Shown here: piece by piece, positions 1-6,835 of the stretch
Layout: every line of letters begins with the position of its first letter
Position numbering within the stretch: the stretch's first letter is position 1
NCBI GenBank assembly: GCA_016292545.1
Contig: JAEDIG010000085.1
Span: forward strand, 1-10,708
Direction of reading: 5' to 3'
Source: Bacteroidaceae bacterium
Lineage (GTDB): Bacteria > Bacteroidota > Bacteroidia > Bacteroidales > Bacteroidaceae
Length of the DNA: 10,708 nucleotides
Translations under genes and position numbers: made by a program
The notes under the pieces: model-generated
Seen by the model: the letters and a program-made list of their open reading frames with translations, nothing else
What the model was told of the DNA's origin: nothing
Database searches by the model: none

Positions 1-504
1 TCCCATCAGGCGCACGGCATCCATATTGATACCCGTCTTGGTGCTGCCCACGTTCACACTGGAACAGATGCGCTCCGTCACGCGCATGGCCTCGGGAATG
101 CTGCGGATGAGCAGCTCGTCGGCACGGCTCATGCCTTTGCTCACCACGGCACTGTAGCCGCCCAGGAAATTCACGCCCACCTCCTTGGCTGCAGCGTCCA
201 GTGTCTGGGCAATGCGCACAAAGTCGGCAGGTGTGTGGCAACATGCACCGCCCACCAGACTGATGGGTGTGATGCTCACACGCTTGTTCACGATGGGTAT
301 GCCTATTTCGCGGCTGATGTCCTCGCCCACAGCCACCAGGTCGCGGGCCAATGAGGTAATCTTGTCATATATCTTCTTGCAACATACGTCCAAATCACGG
401 TCGGCACATTCCAGCAGGTTGATGCCCATGGTGATGGTGCGCACGTCCAAGGTTTCCTCTTCTACCATTCTGTTGGTTTCGAGGACTTCGTTCATGTTAA
501 TCAT
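1..504 (-). CDS. PFL-fold UPF0210/DUF711 family protein, N-terminal part (cut by window edge)
   Basis: Reading leftward from ATG at 504 gives an open frame of 168 codons that runs off the window edge, so only the N-terminal third or so is present. The protein starts MINMNEVLETNRMVEEETLD and then has VRTITMGINLLECAD, IVNKRVSITPISLVGGA, VGVNFLGGYSAVVSKGMS and CSSVNVGSTKTGINMDAVRL. These are hallmarks of the UPF0210 (DUF711) family, whose solved members have a pyruvate-formate-lyase-like fold. The biochemical function of the family is not known; a glycyl-radical role cannot be judged because the C-terminus is missing. A second ATG at 495 (fourth codon) is an alternative start. The ACT-domain gene ends 23 bp upstream, and this pairing is conserved in many bacteria, so co-transcription and a shared task are likely. 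Family assignment is firm; function is open. Confidence 0.9.
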   Translation of the reverse strand, partial: MINMNEVLETNRMVEEETLDVRTITMGINLLECADRDLDVCCKKIYDKITSLARDLVAVGEDISREIGIPIVNKRVSITPISLVGGACCHTPADFVRIAQTLDAAAKEVGVNFLGGYSAVVSKGMSRADELLIRSIPEAMRVTERICSSVNVGSTKTGINMDAVRLMG

Positions 505-527
505 AATCTTCGGTGTAGTTACGGGAG

Positions 528-800
528 TTAAATACGGTGCATCTTCTCAAAGATTTCCTCTCTCTGGCACTTAATCTGCACACCCAGTGCATCGCCTTCG
601 GCCTCCATTTCAGAAGCCATCTGTGCGAAAGGCTTTGCCAAATCGGTGGTGTCCACTATCATCATCATCGTGAAGTAGCCCTGCACGATGGTCTGGGAAA
701 TGTCCAGGATATTGATCTTGTTCTCTGCCAGATAAGTGCATACACGGGCGATGATACCTGTGGTGTCCTTGCCCACAACTGAAATAATAGTCTTTTCCAT
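528..800 (-). CDS. ACT domain protein, UPF0237 family
   Basis: The gene encodes 90 residues that form one ACT domain and nothing else. The N-terminus carries the typical first strand and ligand loop (TIISVVGKDTTGIIARVCTY), then the helix LAENKINILDISQTIVQG and the strand FTMMMIVDTTD, in the beta-alpha-beta-beta order of ACT domains. ACT domains usually bind amino acids or other small ligands and dimerise; the ligand here is unknown. It matches the stand-alone UPF0237 proteins, related to the GcvR type, that sit directly before UPF0210 genes, as here with a 23-bp gap. It may act as a sensor or regulatory subunit for the partner protein (inference). The 56 bp before it are very AT-rich, contain a (GT)5 run just before the start, and lack a clear TAnnTTTG promoter box, so it may be read from the genes upstream. 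Confidence 0.93.
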   Translation of the reverse strand: MEKTIISVVGKDTTGIIARVCTYLAENKINILDISQTIVQGYFTMMMIVDTTDLAKPFAQMASEMEAEGDALGVQIKCQREEIFEKMHRI

Positions 801-856
801 GTGTGTGTGTTAATTAAAATGTGAATAATTATTTGTCATATATTATATATATAAGC

Positions 857-1021
857 TTAGGGGTGTGCGTAGGTACCTCCCACCCATTCGGTGGCCGGCT
901 CTTCATGAAGCAGCAAGTGCCACTCCAGAGGATGTTCTTCGTCGTCCATCACCACGACAACGGGTCCTTCCACTATCTGGCCGTCGTCTAGAATCATTCT
1001 GTTATAGGCTTTACGCATCAT
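857..1021 (-). CDS. unrecognised 54-residue protein
   Basis: Reading leftward from ATG at 1021 to TAA at 857 gives a frame of 54 residues: MMRKAYNRMILDDGQIVEGP, then VVVVMDDEEHPLEWHLLLHE, then EPATEWVGGTYAHP. A start one codon later (1018) is also possible. I do not recognise the family. It is acidic, has no signal peptide or membrane segment, and has a hydrophobic VVVV strand between polar turns, which suggests a small beta-rich fold. The pattern loosely recalls the N-terminal strands of amidohydrolases, but no metal-binding residues follow. It starts 47 bp after the lipoprotein gene and ends 56 bp before the ACT gene, both on the same strand, filling what would otherwise be a 268-bp gap. 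The natural-looking composition supports a real gene. The case is moderate because the frame is short. Confidence 0.6.
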   Translation of the reverse strand: MMRKAYNRMILDDGQIVEGPVVVVMDDEEHPLEWHLLLHEEPATEWVGGTYAHP

Positions 1022-1068
1022 GGCCGTATCTGTTTTCTTCTTTAATTGGTCTCTTGCAAAAAGTCACC

Positions 1069-2055
1069 TCACTTGCGGCGCACCGGTGTGTTGAGCCCTC
1101 GTGCTGGACGCAGGTTGGGGTTCACGGGCTTCTCCTTTATCACCCGTATGCGTTTGTCGCGCGGCTGGGCATCCCTCATCTCTGCTGGCGAGAGACGATG
1201 GCGCACAGGCTGCACATCGGGCAGTGTATCGTCCATAAGCGTGTCGGCCTGCAGGGTATCGGCCACCACGGCCACCTGGCGGGCATGCTGACGATGGAAA
1301 CGCACCAGGGCGATATTGCGGAGCATCAACATCCTGTACTGGCTCTCCCCTGCCCCCTTGATGGGCAAGTAGACAAAGCCAGACACAGAACGGATGTCGA
1401 GCGTGTCCTGACCGTTCCTGGGCGACACGCGCACCTCCACGGTGCCTCCACCATACACCATCTGGTCCTGACAGGCGCAACTTCCGTCGGCATAGCGCAC
1501 CAGCAGCTGCACGAAGGCATCCGTGCGACTGCCCTGGGTCACATACAGGGGGTCCATGCTCCACATGAAGCTGTCGCCCACATAGAAGGTGGTGTCCACC
1601 TGGAGCGAGAAGGTGAAGAGATTGTCCAGTGCATTGGGTCTGAGCACCACGGCCTTGCGGCCTGCCCATATATTGGCCGTATCGCCGTCGGCCGACAACT
1701 CGTGGTATTTTGTCTCCGTAGGTGCCTCCACACCCATCACCACGGCATTGGCTTCTATCCTGCGCGTCACCACATCATAGATGCGGTTCAGGTCCTCTGC
1801 ATGTTCGCAGTAATAGATCATCGACGAGTCGAACTCGGCCTCCGTGATACGATGTTTACGAAAAACGGCCTGGGTGTAGGCATATCGCAGCTCTTCCGTG
1901 CGGTCTTGCCCTTCAGCCATGCCCTGCGCCAGATGAAAGTCCACCAGCACGGCGGCCATACGGCCCTCCGAAAGCACTCCCTTGGGTTTGGAGGGCTTGC
2001 AGGCCATCATCAGCAGGATGGGACACAGCAGCAGCAAGACGCGCACACTTCTCAT
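1069..2055 (-). CDS. DUF4296 domain lipoprotein
   Basis: The product has 328 residues. It opens with a basic, hydrophobic leader and a lipobox-like end (LLMMAC, Cys19), so it is probably a lipoprotein of the cell envelope. Residues about 25-115 fit the DUF4296 domain found in Bacteroidota: a helical segment including LSEGRMAAVLVDFHLAQGMA, an ITEAEFDSSMIYYCEHAEDL stretch, and a following helix. The middle (about 120-265) looks beta-rich (FTFSLQVDTTFYVGDSF, VRVSPRNGQDTLDIRSVSG). The tail holds DTL repeats and is then rich in Arg, Lys and Pro up to the end. The start overlaps the lspA stop by 4 bp (ATGA), so translation is likely coupled. Its own leader makes it a plausible substrate for LspA made from the same operon. 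Function of DUF4296 is unknown. Length is long for the family because of the extra C-terminal part. Confidence 0.85.
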   Translation of the reverse strand: MRSVRVLLLLCPILLMMACKPSKPKGVLSEGRMAAVLVDFHLAQGMAEGQDRTEELRYAYTQAVFRKHRITEAEFDSSMIYYCEHAEDLNRIYDVVTRRIEANAVVMGVEAPTETKYHELSADGDTANIWAGRKAVVLRPNALDNLFTFSLQVDTTFYVGDSFMWSMDPLYVTQGSRTDAFVQLLVRYADGSCACQDQMVYGGGTVEVRVSPRNGQDTLDIRSVSGFVYLPIKGAGESQYRMLMLRNIALVRFHRQHARQVAVVADTLQADTLMDDTLPDVQPVRHRLSPAEMRDAQPRDKRIRVIKEKPVNPNLRPARGLNTPVRRK

Positions 2056-2657
2056 GCAGAAATCCGTTTATGATAGAACAATACCAGTGCCACGATTCCA
2101 CACGAGATGCAGGCATCTGCAAAATTGAAGATGGGACTGAAGAAAATGAAATGGTTGCCGCCCAGCCAGGGCATCCACGATGGCCAGTCCCATTCCACCA
2201 AAGGGAAATAGAACATGTCCACCACGCGGCCTTGCATGAGCGTTTCATATCCTTCGCCCCAAGGCACGAACTCGGCCCGCAAGGGAGCGGGCGGGTTGTT
2301 GAACACCATGCCGTAGAACAGGCAGTCGAATATGTTGCCGGCGGCTCCGGCCATCACCATCACCAGACAGATGAGGTAGCCCCAGGGTGTCCCCTTCTTG
2401 ATTTGCCGGGCCACATACCATGCCAGAAACACTACGGCCACGATACGGAACGAGGTGAGAAGATACTTGTCCATAATCTCCATACCAAAAGCCATGCCTC
2501 GGTTTTCGGTAAAGAGGATATAAAACCAGTCGGTGACCCTGATGCTCTGGTGCAGATACATACCCGTCTTCACGGCTATCTTTATCCATTGGTCTGCCAC
2601 CAGAATCAGCAGGGTCATCCACGCGGCGGTGAGGGCTTGCGCTTTTCTTGTCTGCAT
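2052..2657 (-). CDS. lspA: lipoprotein signal peptidase (signal peptidase II)
   Basis: LspA is an inner-membrane aspartyl protease that cuts the signal peptide from prolipoproteins before the lipid-modified Cys. The 201-residue product has four hydrophobic segments (about 10-28, 68-86, 93-110, 178-196) and the family motifs: LVADQWIK (Asp22), ENRGMAF (Asn52), AGAAGNIFD (Asn108, Asp111), GRVVDMFYF (Asp147) and FNFADACIS (Asp181). Asp147 and Asp181 match the catalytic pair. They are 34 residues apart, against about 19 in Pseudomonas LspA, because of a Trp-rich loop; I recall similar loops in other Bacteroidota LspA proteins. The usual NxxDR motif has Cys112 in place of Arg. I chose ATG 2657: an upstream ATG at 2732 would add 25 polar residues and overlap the preceding gene. 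The gap to that gene is 40 bp; the downstream lipoprotein gene overlaps by 4 bp. Confidence 0.95.
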   Translation of the reverse strand: MQTRKAQALTAAWMTLLILVADQWIKIAVKTGMYLHQSIRVTDWFYILFTENRGMAFGMEIMDKYLLTSFRIVAVVFLAWYVARQIKKGTPWGYLICLVMVMAGAAGNIFDCLFYGMVFNNPPAPLRAEFVPWGEGYETLMQGRVVDMFYFPLVEWDWPSWMPWLGGNHFIFFSPIFNFADACISCGIVALVLFYHKRISA

Positions 2658-2697
2658 TACATATATATTAATTAATGTATATAGGGCCGCTACCCGC

Positions 2698-3087
2698 TCA
2701 TTTGCGACGGTCGCGCTGCTGCTTGGCCTCAATGCTCAGTGTGGCATGGGGCACGGCGCGCAGGCGTTCCTTGGGAATCAGTTTGCCCGTTTCGCGGCAG
2801 ATGCCGTAGGTCTTGTTGTCGATACGCACCAGGGCGGCCTTCAATCCCTGCACAAACTTCTGAGCCCTGAGGACCATGTTCATGAGGGTTTCCTTGCTCT
2901 GCAGGCTGCTTCCCTCCTCCAGGGTGTGATAGGTGGGCAGCGTCTCATCGGTCTCGCTCTCGTCATGGGCATTGAGTTGCTCCATGAGCGAATCGTAATC
3001 ATGCTGTGCCACCTCCAGGCGCGTCAGCACGATTTTGCGGAACTCTTCCAGTTCCTCGTCTGAATAGCGTACTTTGGGTTCTTCCAT
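2698..3087 (-). CDS. TraR/DksA family regulator with degenerate zinc finger
   Basis: The 129-residue protein has the DksA/TraR layout: an N-terminal helical pair (about 8-85) and a C-terminal zinc-finger-like module, YGICRETGKLIPKERLRAVP, then HATLSIEAKQQ. DksA-type proteins bind RNA polymerase through its secondary channel and alter transcription, often with ppGpp. Compared with the E. coli CxxC...CxxC finger, only Cys97 remains; Thr100, Ser118 and Ala121 take the other three places, so zinc binding by the usual site is not expected. Cys-poor DksA proteins that keep activity are known in other bacteria. The tip region (about 40-58) is acidic but I do not see the DxxDxA motif of E. coli DksA, so ppGpp-linked activity is uncertain. 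It lies 50 bp after ileS and 40 bp before lspA on the same strand. Confidence 0.88.
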   Translation of the reverse strand: MEEPKVRYSDEELEEFRKIVLTRLEVAQHDYDSLMEQLNAHDESETDETLPTYHTLEEGSSLQSKETLMNMVLRAQKFVQGLKAALVRIDNKTYGICRETGKLIPKERLRAVPHATLSIEAKQQRDRRK

Positions 3088-3137
3088 TGCTGTAAGGATT
3101 TGCTATAATTATTGATTAAAAAAGAATCGAATCCACT

Positions 3138-6100
3138 TTATTGCTTTTCGATGCAGAAGGCCACTTCGGCTGTTTCCAGCTCAATCTTGCCCTCGAAGCC
3201 TCCTTCGGGCAGCGTGTCCACGGTCTGCAATTCGTCGGCCAGCACCTGGGCACCCACATAGTCGCGGAATCCCTGCAGGGCCTCATCGGTGGCCGGATGA
3301 TGGAGGATGCTCACGCGGATGCGGTCGGTTATCTCCAGTCCGCTATCCTTGCGCAGGGTCTGGATGCGCTTCACCATCTCGCGTGCCACGCCTTCGTTGC
3401 GCAGCTGGTCGGTAATCTGGATGTCCAGTGCCACGGTGAGGCTGCCCTCGTTGGCCACAGTCCATCCCGGAATGTCCTCGCTGAAGATTTCTACATCGGC
3501 ATTCTCGATGGTGGCCACGGTGCCGTCGGGCAGGGCCACGTCCACACTGCCTTGTTCCAGCCGGGCGATGTCTTCCTGCGACAGGGCGGCCACGGCATCG
3601 GCCACGCTCTTCATGAGCTTGCCGAACTTCTTGCCCATGACGCGGAAGTTGCACTTCACCTTCTTCACCAGCACACCGCCGGCATCCACGAATTCCAGTT
3701 CCTTCACGTTCACCTCGTCCAGGATGAGCTGCTGCATGGCTTCGATGCGGCTGCGCTGCTCTGCGTCGATAGCCGGAATGGCAATCTTCTGCAGGGGCTG
3801 GCGCACGATGATATGTTCCTTCTTGCGCAGGCTCAGCACCATGCTGGTCAGCTGCTGTGCCAGCTGCATGCGCAATTCCTGCTCCCGGTCGATAAGTGCC
3901 TCGTTGGCTGTGGGGAAGGTGCTCAGATGCACACTCTGCGACGGACGGCCCACGCCCTCCAGCAGGTCGCGGTAGAGGCGGTCGGCATAGTAGGGAGCGA
4001 TGGGAGCCATCAGCTTGGCCACCGTCTCCAGACAGGTGTACAGGGTCTGGTAGGCACTCCGTTTGTCGGTGCTCATGGCCGAGCCCCAGAAACGCTTGCG
4101 GCTCAGGCGCACAAACCAGTTGCTCACATTATCCACCACAAAGTTCTGTATCAGGCGGCCCGCACGTGTGGGTTCATAGTCCTCATAGCAGGCTTCCACC
4201 TCGCGCACGAGGGTGTTCAGGCAGCTCAGCATCCAGCGGTCCATCTCGGGGCGGTCGCCACTGGCCACATCGGCCTCTTCATAATGCCATCCGTCCACGT
4301 TGGCATACATCGACAGGAAGGAATAGGTCTGGAACAGTTTGCCGAAGAAACTGCGGGTGACTTCCTTCACGCCTTCGGTGTCGAACTTCAGGTTGTCCCA
4401 GGGCGCACTGTTGGTAATCATATACCAGCGCACGGCATCCGACCCAAAGTCTTCGATGGCACCAAAGGGATCTATGGCATTGCCCAGTCGTTTCGACATC
4501 TTCTGACCGTTCTTGTCGAGCACAAGACCGTTGGATATGACAGCCTTGTAGGCCACGGAGTCGAACACCATCGTGGCAATGGCATGCAGGGTGAAGAACC
4601 ATCCGCGGGTCTGGTCCACACCCTCGGCAATAAAGTCTGCGGGATAGCATACGCCCTTGTCCAGCAGTTCCTTGTTCTCAAAGGGATAGTGTATCTGTGC
4701 GTAGGGCATGGCACCGCTGTCAAACCACACGTCTATCAAGTCCAGTTCACGGGTGAGCACCGAACCCTGCGGACCCACCAGTTTGATTTCGTCCACATAG
4801 GGGCGGTGCAGGTCGATGCGGTCATAGTTCTCCTGGCTCATGTCGCCCGGCACGAATCCTTTTTCCTTCAGGGGATTCACCGGCATCACGCCGGCTGCCA
4901 CGGCCTTTTCTATCTCGCCATACAGCTCTTCCACACTGCCTATGCACACTTCTTCCTTCGTGTCGCGGTTGCGCCAGATGGGCAACGGTGTGCCCCAGTA
5001 GCGGCTGCGGCTCAGGTTCCAGTCGTTCAGGTTCTCCAGCCATTTGCCGAAGCGTCCCGTGCCCGTGCTCTCGGGCTTCCAGTTGATGGTGCGATTGAGT
5101 TCTATCATGCGTTCCTTCACGGCTGTACTGCGGATAAACCAGCTGTCGAGCGGGTAATAGAGCACAGGCTTGTCGGTGCGCCAGCAATGGGGATAGTTGT
5201 GTACATGCTTCTCTATGCGGAAGGCCGTGCCCTCGCGCTTCATCTCCATGCAGATGACGATGTTCAGGTCCTCGTCCTTGGCGGCTGCCTTTTCGTCATA
5301 CTTGCCGTCGGGATTGTATTTGGGGTCGTAGGCATTCTTCACATAGTCGCCCGCGTGGTGCCAGTAGCTTTCGTCCACACAACGCTCCACAAAAGTGGGG
5401 TCCATGTCTTCGCGCACGAAATACTTTCCCGTGAAGTCCACCATCGGACGGGTGTCTCCGGCCTTGTCCACTACAAACAGGCTGGGAATGCCCGCAGCCT
5501 TGGCTACCCGGGCATCGTCGGCACCAAAAGTGGGGGCAATGTGTACGATACCCGTACCGTCGTCGGTGGTCACATAGTCGCCGGGAATGATGCGGAAGGC
5601 TTCGGCCTCGCGCACCACCACTTCTCCGTCCACCAGCTCGCAAGGCTTCACCCAGGGCATCAGCTGACGGTAGTGCAGGCCCACCAGCTCGCTGCCCTTT
5701 CCGCGCCACAGTATCTGGGCAGGCTGCTCCTCGGTGGGTTTCAGGTAGCCGGCCACTGCGGCCTCGGCCATGATGTAGACGGCCTTTTCGCCGCTGTATT
5801 TGTTTTCGCCCACGGCAGCCACATAGTCAATATTGGGGCCCACACACAGGGCGGTGTTGCTGGGAAGGGTCCAGGGTGTGGTGGTCCAGGCCAGCACATA
5901 CACGGGCAGGCCCTGTGCATCCAGTCCGGCCAAAGGCTCTGTCAGACTGAACTGTGCCGTCACGGTGGTGTCCTTCACATCGCGGTAGCAGCCGGGCTGG
6001 TTCAGCTCGTGGCTGCTCAGGCCCGTACCTGCTGCGGGGCTATAGGGCTGGATGGTGTAGCCCTTGTAGAGCAAATCCTTCTGGTAGAGCTGCTTCAGCA

Positions 6101-6590
6101 ACCACCACAGCGTCTCTATGTATTTGTTGTCATAGGTGATATAAGGATGTTCCATGTCCACCCAGTAGCCCATCTTGTGGCTCAGGTCGGTCCATTCGCT
6201 GGTATACATCATCACATTCTGGCGGCAACGCTGGTTGTATTCCTCTATGCTGATGGTCTTGCCAATGTCCTCCTTCGTGATGCCCAGTTCCTTCTCCACG
6301 CCCAGTTCCACCGGCAGTCCGTGGGTGTCCCATCCGGCCTTGCGCAACACCTGATAGCCCTTCATGGTCTTGAAGCGGCAGAAGGTGTCCTTTATACTGC
6401 GGGCCAATACATGGTGGATGCCGGGATGGCCGTTGGCCGATGGAGGCCCTTCAAAAAAGATAAACGAAGGACATCCTTCCCGTTCTGTGATACTTCTGTG
6501 GAAGACATCCTCGTCGTCCCACTGTTTCAGCACTTCCTTATTCACCTCCGAGAGGTTGAGTTGGTTGCGTGATGCAAATCTCTTGCTCAT
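3138..6590 (-). CDS. ileS: isoleucyl-tRNA synthetase, type 2 with GIHH signature
   Basis: IleRS charges tRNA-Ile with isoleucine in the cytoplasm and edits mischarged valine. The 1150-residue protein is full length for the long type-2/eukaryote-like clade. The class I signature lies at EGPPSANGHPGIHHV (residues 47-61); where most IleRS enzymes read HxGH, this one reads Gly57-Ile58-His59-His60. The second signature is KMSKR (697-701), as in eukaryotic IleRS, not KMSKS. The CP1 editing domain shows the Thr-rich WTTTPWTLPSN (235-245) and GTGIVHIAPTFGADD (345-359). LSRSRYWGTPLPIW (526-539) and LIDVWFDSGAMPY (618-630) are also typical. The C-terminal part has the extended anticodon-binding region without an obvious zinc knuckle. 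The start at 6590 is supported by a promoter-like box 38-45 bp upstream. It heads the putative operon with traR, lspA and the lipoprotein gene. Confidence 0.97.
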   Translation of the reverse strand: MSKRFASRNQLNLSEVNKEVLKQWDDEDVFHRSITEREGCPSFIFFEGPPSANGHPGIHHVLARSIKDTFCRFKTMKGYQVLRKAGWDTHGLPVELGVEKELGITKEDIGKTISIEEYNQRCRQNVMMYTSEWTDLSHKMGYWVDMEHPYITYDNKYIETLWWLLKQLYQKDLLYKGYTIQPYSPAAGTGLSSHELNQPGCYRDVKDTTVTAQFSLTEPLAGLDAQGLPVYVLAWTTTPWTLPSNTALCVGPNIDYVAAVGENKYSGEKAVYIMAEAAVAGYLKPTEEQPAQILWRGKGSELVGLHYRQLMPWVKPCELVDGEVVVREAEAFRIIPGDYVTTDDGTGIVHIAPTFGADDARVAKAAGIPSLFVVDKAGDTRPMVDFTGKYFVREDMDPTFVERCVDESYWHHAGDYVKNAYDPKYNPDGKYDEKAAAKDEDLNIVICMEMKREGTAFRIEKHVHNYPHCWRTDKPVLYYPLDSWFIRSTAVKERMIELNRTINWKPESTGTGRFGKWLENLNDWNLSRSRYWGTPLPIWRNRDTKEEVCIGSVEELYGEIEKAVAAGVMPVNPLKEKGFVPGDMSQENYDRIDLHRPYVDEIKLVGPQGSVLTRELDLIDVWFDSGAMPYAQIHYPFENKELLDKGVCYPADFIAEGVDQTRGWFFTLHAIATMVFDSVAYKAVISNGLVLDKNGQKMSKRLGNAIDPFGAIEDFGSDAVRWYMITNSAPWDNLKFDTEGVKEVTRSFFGKLFQTYSFLSMYANVDGWHYEEADVASGDRPEMDRWMLSCLNTLVREVEACYEDYEPTRAGRLIQNFVVDNVSNWFVRLSRKRFWGSAMSTDKRSAYQTLYTCLETVAKLMAPIAPYYADRLYRDLLEGVGRPSQSVHLSTFPTANEALIDREQELRMQLAQQLTSMVLSLRKKEHIIVRQPLQKIAIPAIDAEQRSRIEAMQQLILDEVNVKELEFVDAGGVLVKKVKCNFRVMGKKFGKLMKSVADAVAALSQEDIARLEQGSVDVALPDGTVATIENADVEIFSEDIPGWTVANEGSLTVALDIQITDQLRNEGVAREMVKRIQTLRKDSGLEITDRIRVSILHHPATDEALQGFRDYVGAQVLADELQTVDTLPEGGFEGKIELETAEVAFCIEKQ

Positions 6591-6627
6591 ATTCTATATT
6601 TACGTCGTTATGCGGTTTTTGGATGTG

Positions 6628-6659
6628 CAAAATTATAAAAAACCAAGGAAACTACCTAA
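6628..6659 (-). promoter_or_regulatory. probable ileS promoter (Bacteroidota type)
   Basis: On the minus strand TAATTTTG (6635-6628) matches the TAnnTTTG -7 consensus exactly. Twenty bases further up is TTAG (6659-6656), one mismatch from the TTTG seen at -33. Transcription would begin near 6621 and give a leader of about 30 bases before the ileS ATG. The -33 match is weak. I see no T-box-like leader, in line with the short distance. Confidence 0.5.
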
Positions 6660-6746
6660 TATTGTACCCTATTTTATTTGAATTCCCTCAGATATGACAT
6701 GCAATCAGCCCCGTAAGCCCATGGCAAGGGAGGATTTATACTGATA

Positions 6747-6825
6747 TTTCAGAGAAGATATACTTCTCCGCCAAAGTAAGTATATCTTCTCTGGCCACCG
6801 AAGTATATCTTCTCTGAAAACAGAG
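6747..6825 (-). repeat. three-copy inverted repeat with competing hairpins, downstream of ATPase gene
   Basis: A 15-bp core, AGAGAAGATATACTT, occurs once on the plus strand (6751-6765) and twice reverse-complemented (6778-6792 and 6801-6815). The outer copies extend to a perfect 20-bp inverted repeat (6747-6766 with 6800-6819). The left copy can pair either with the middle copy (15 bp, 12-base loop) or with the outer one (20 bp, 33-base loop). A third small hairpin, CTCTG-AAAA-CAGAG (6812-6825), overlaps the outer arm. It begins 10 bp after the ATPase stop codon and ends about 110 bp before the ileS -7 box. It may end or protect the ATPase transcript; there is no clear U-run, so a simple intrinsic terminator is not shown. 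It could also be a genome-wide dispersed repeat. Confidence 0.85.
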
Positions 6826-6835
6826 GCCGTCCCAC

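Noticed and set aside
801..856. Separate promoter for the ACT gene
   Set aside because: The region is very AT-rich but has no TAnnTTTG match at a fitting distance; read-through from the upstream genes is as likely.
865..2073. 402-residue open frame on the plus strand, antisense to the DUF4296 gene and the small gene
   Set aside because: Same shadow effect; it spans several minus-strand genes and has no recognisable motif.
2658..2732. Upstream ATG that would lengthen LspA by 25 residues
   Set aside because: It overlaps the end of the TraR/DksA-like gene and adds a polar stretch not seen in LspA, whereas ATG 2657 starts just before the first membrane segment.
3141..6572. 1143-residue open frame on the plus strand, antisense to ileS
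   Set aside because: It mirrors the codons of ileS; high-GC codon choice avoids the codons that would give antisense stops. The translation is rich in His, Gly and Gln and shows no domain, while the minus frame is an intact IleRS.
6591..6660. T-box or other riboswitch before ileS
   Set aside because: The likely leader is only about 30 bases long and has no T-box sequence or tRNA-binding features.
6747..6825. Possible CRISPR array
   Set aside because: Only three copies, in mixed orientation, with spacers of 8 and 12 bases; no cas gene nearby.
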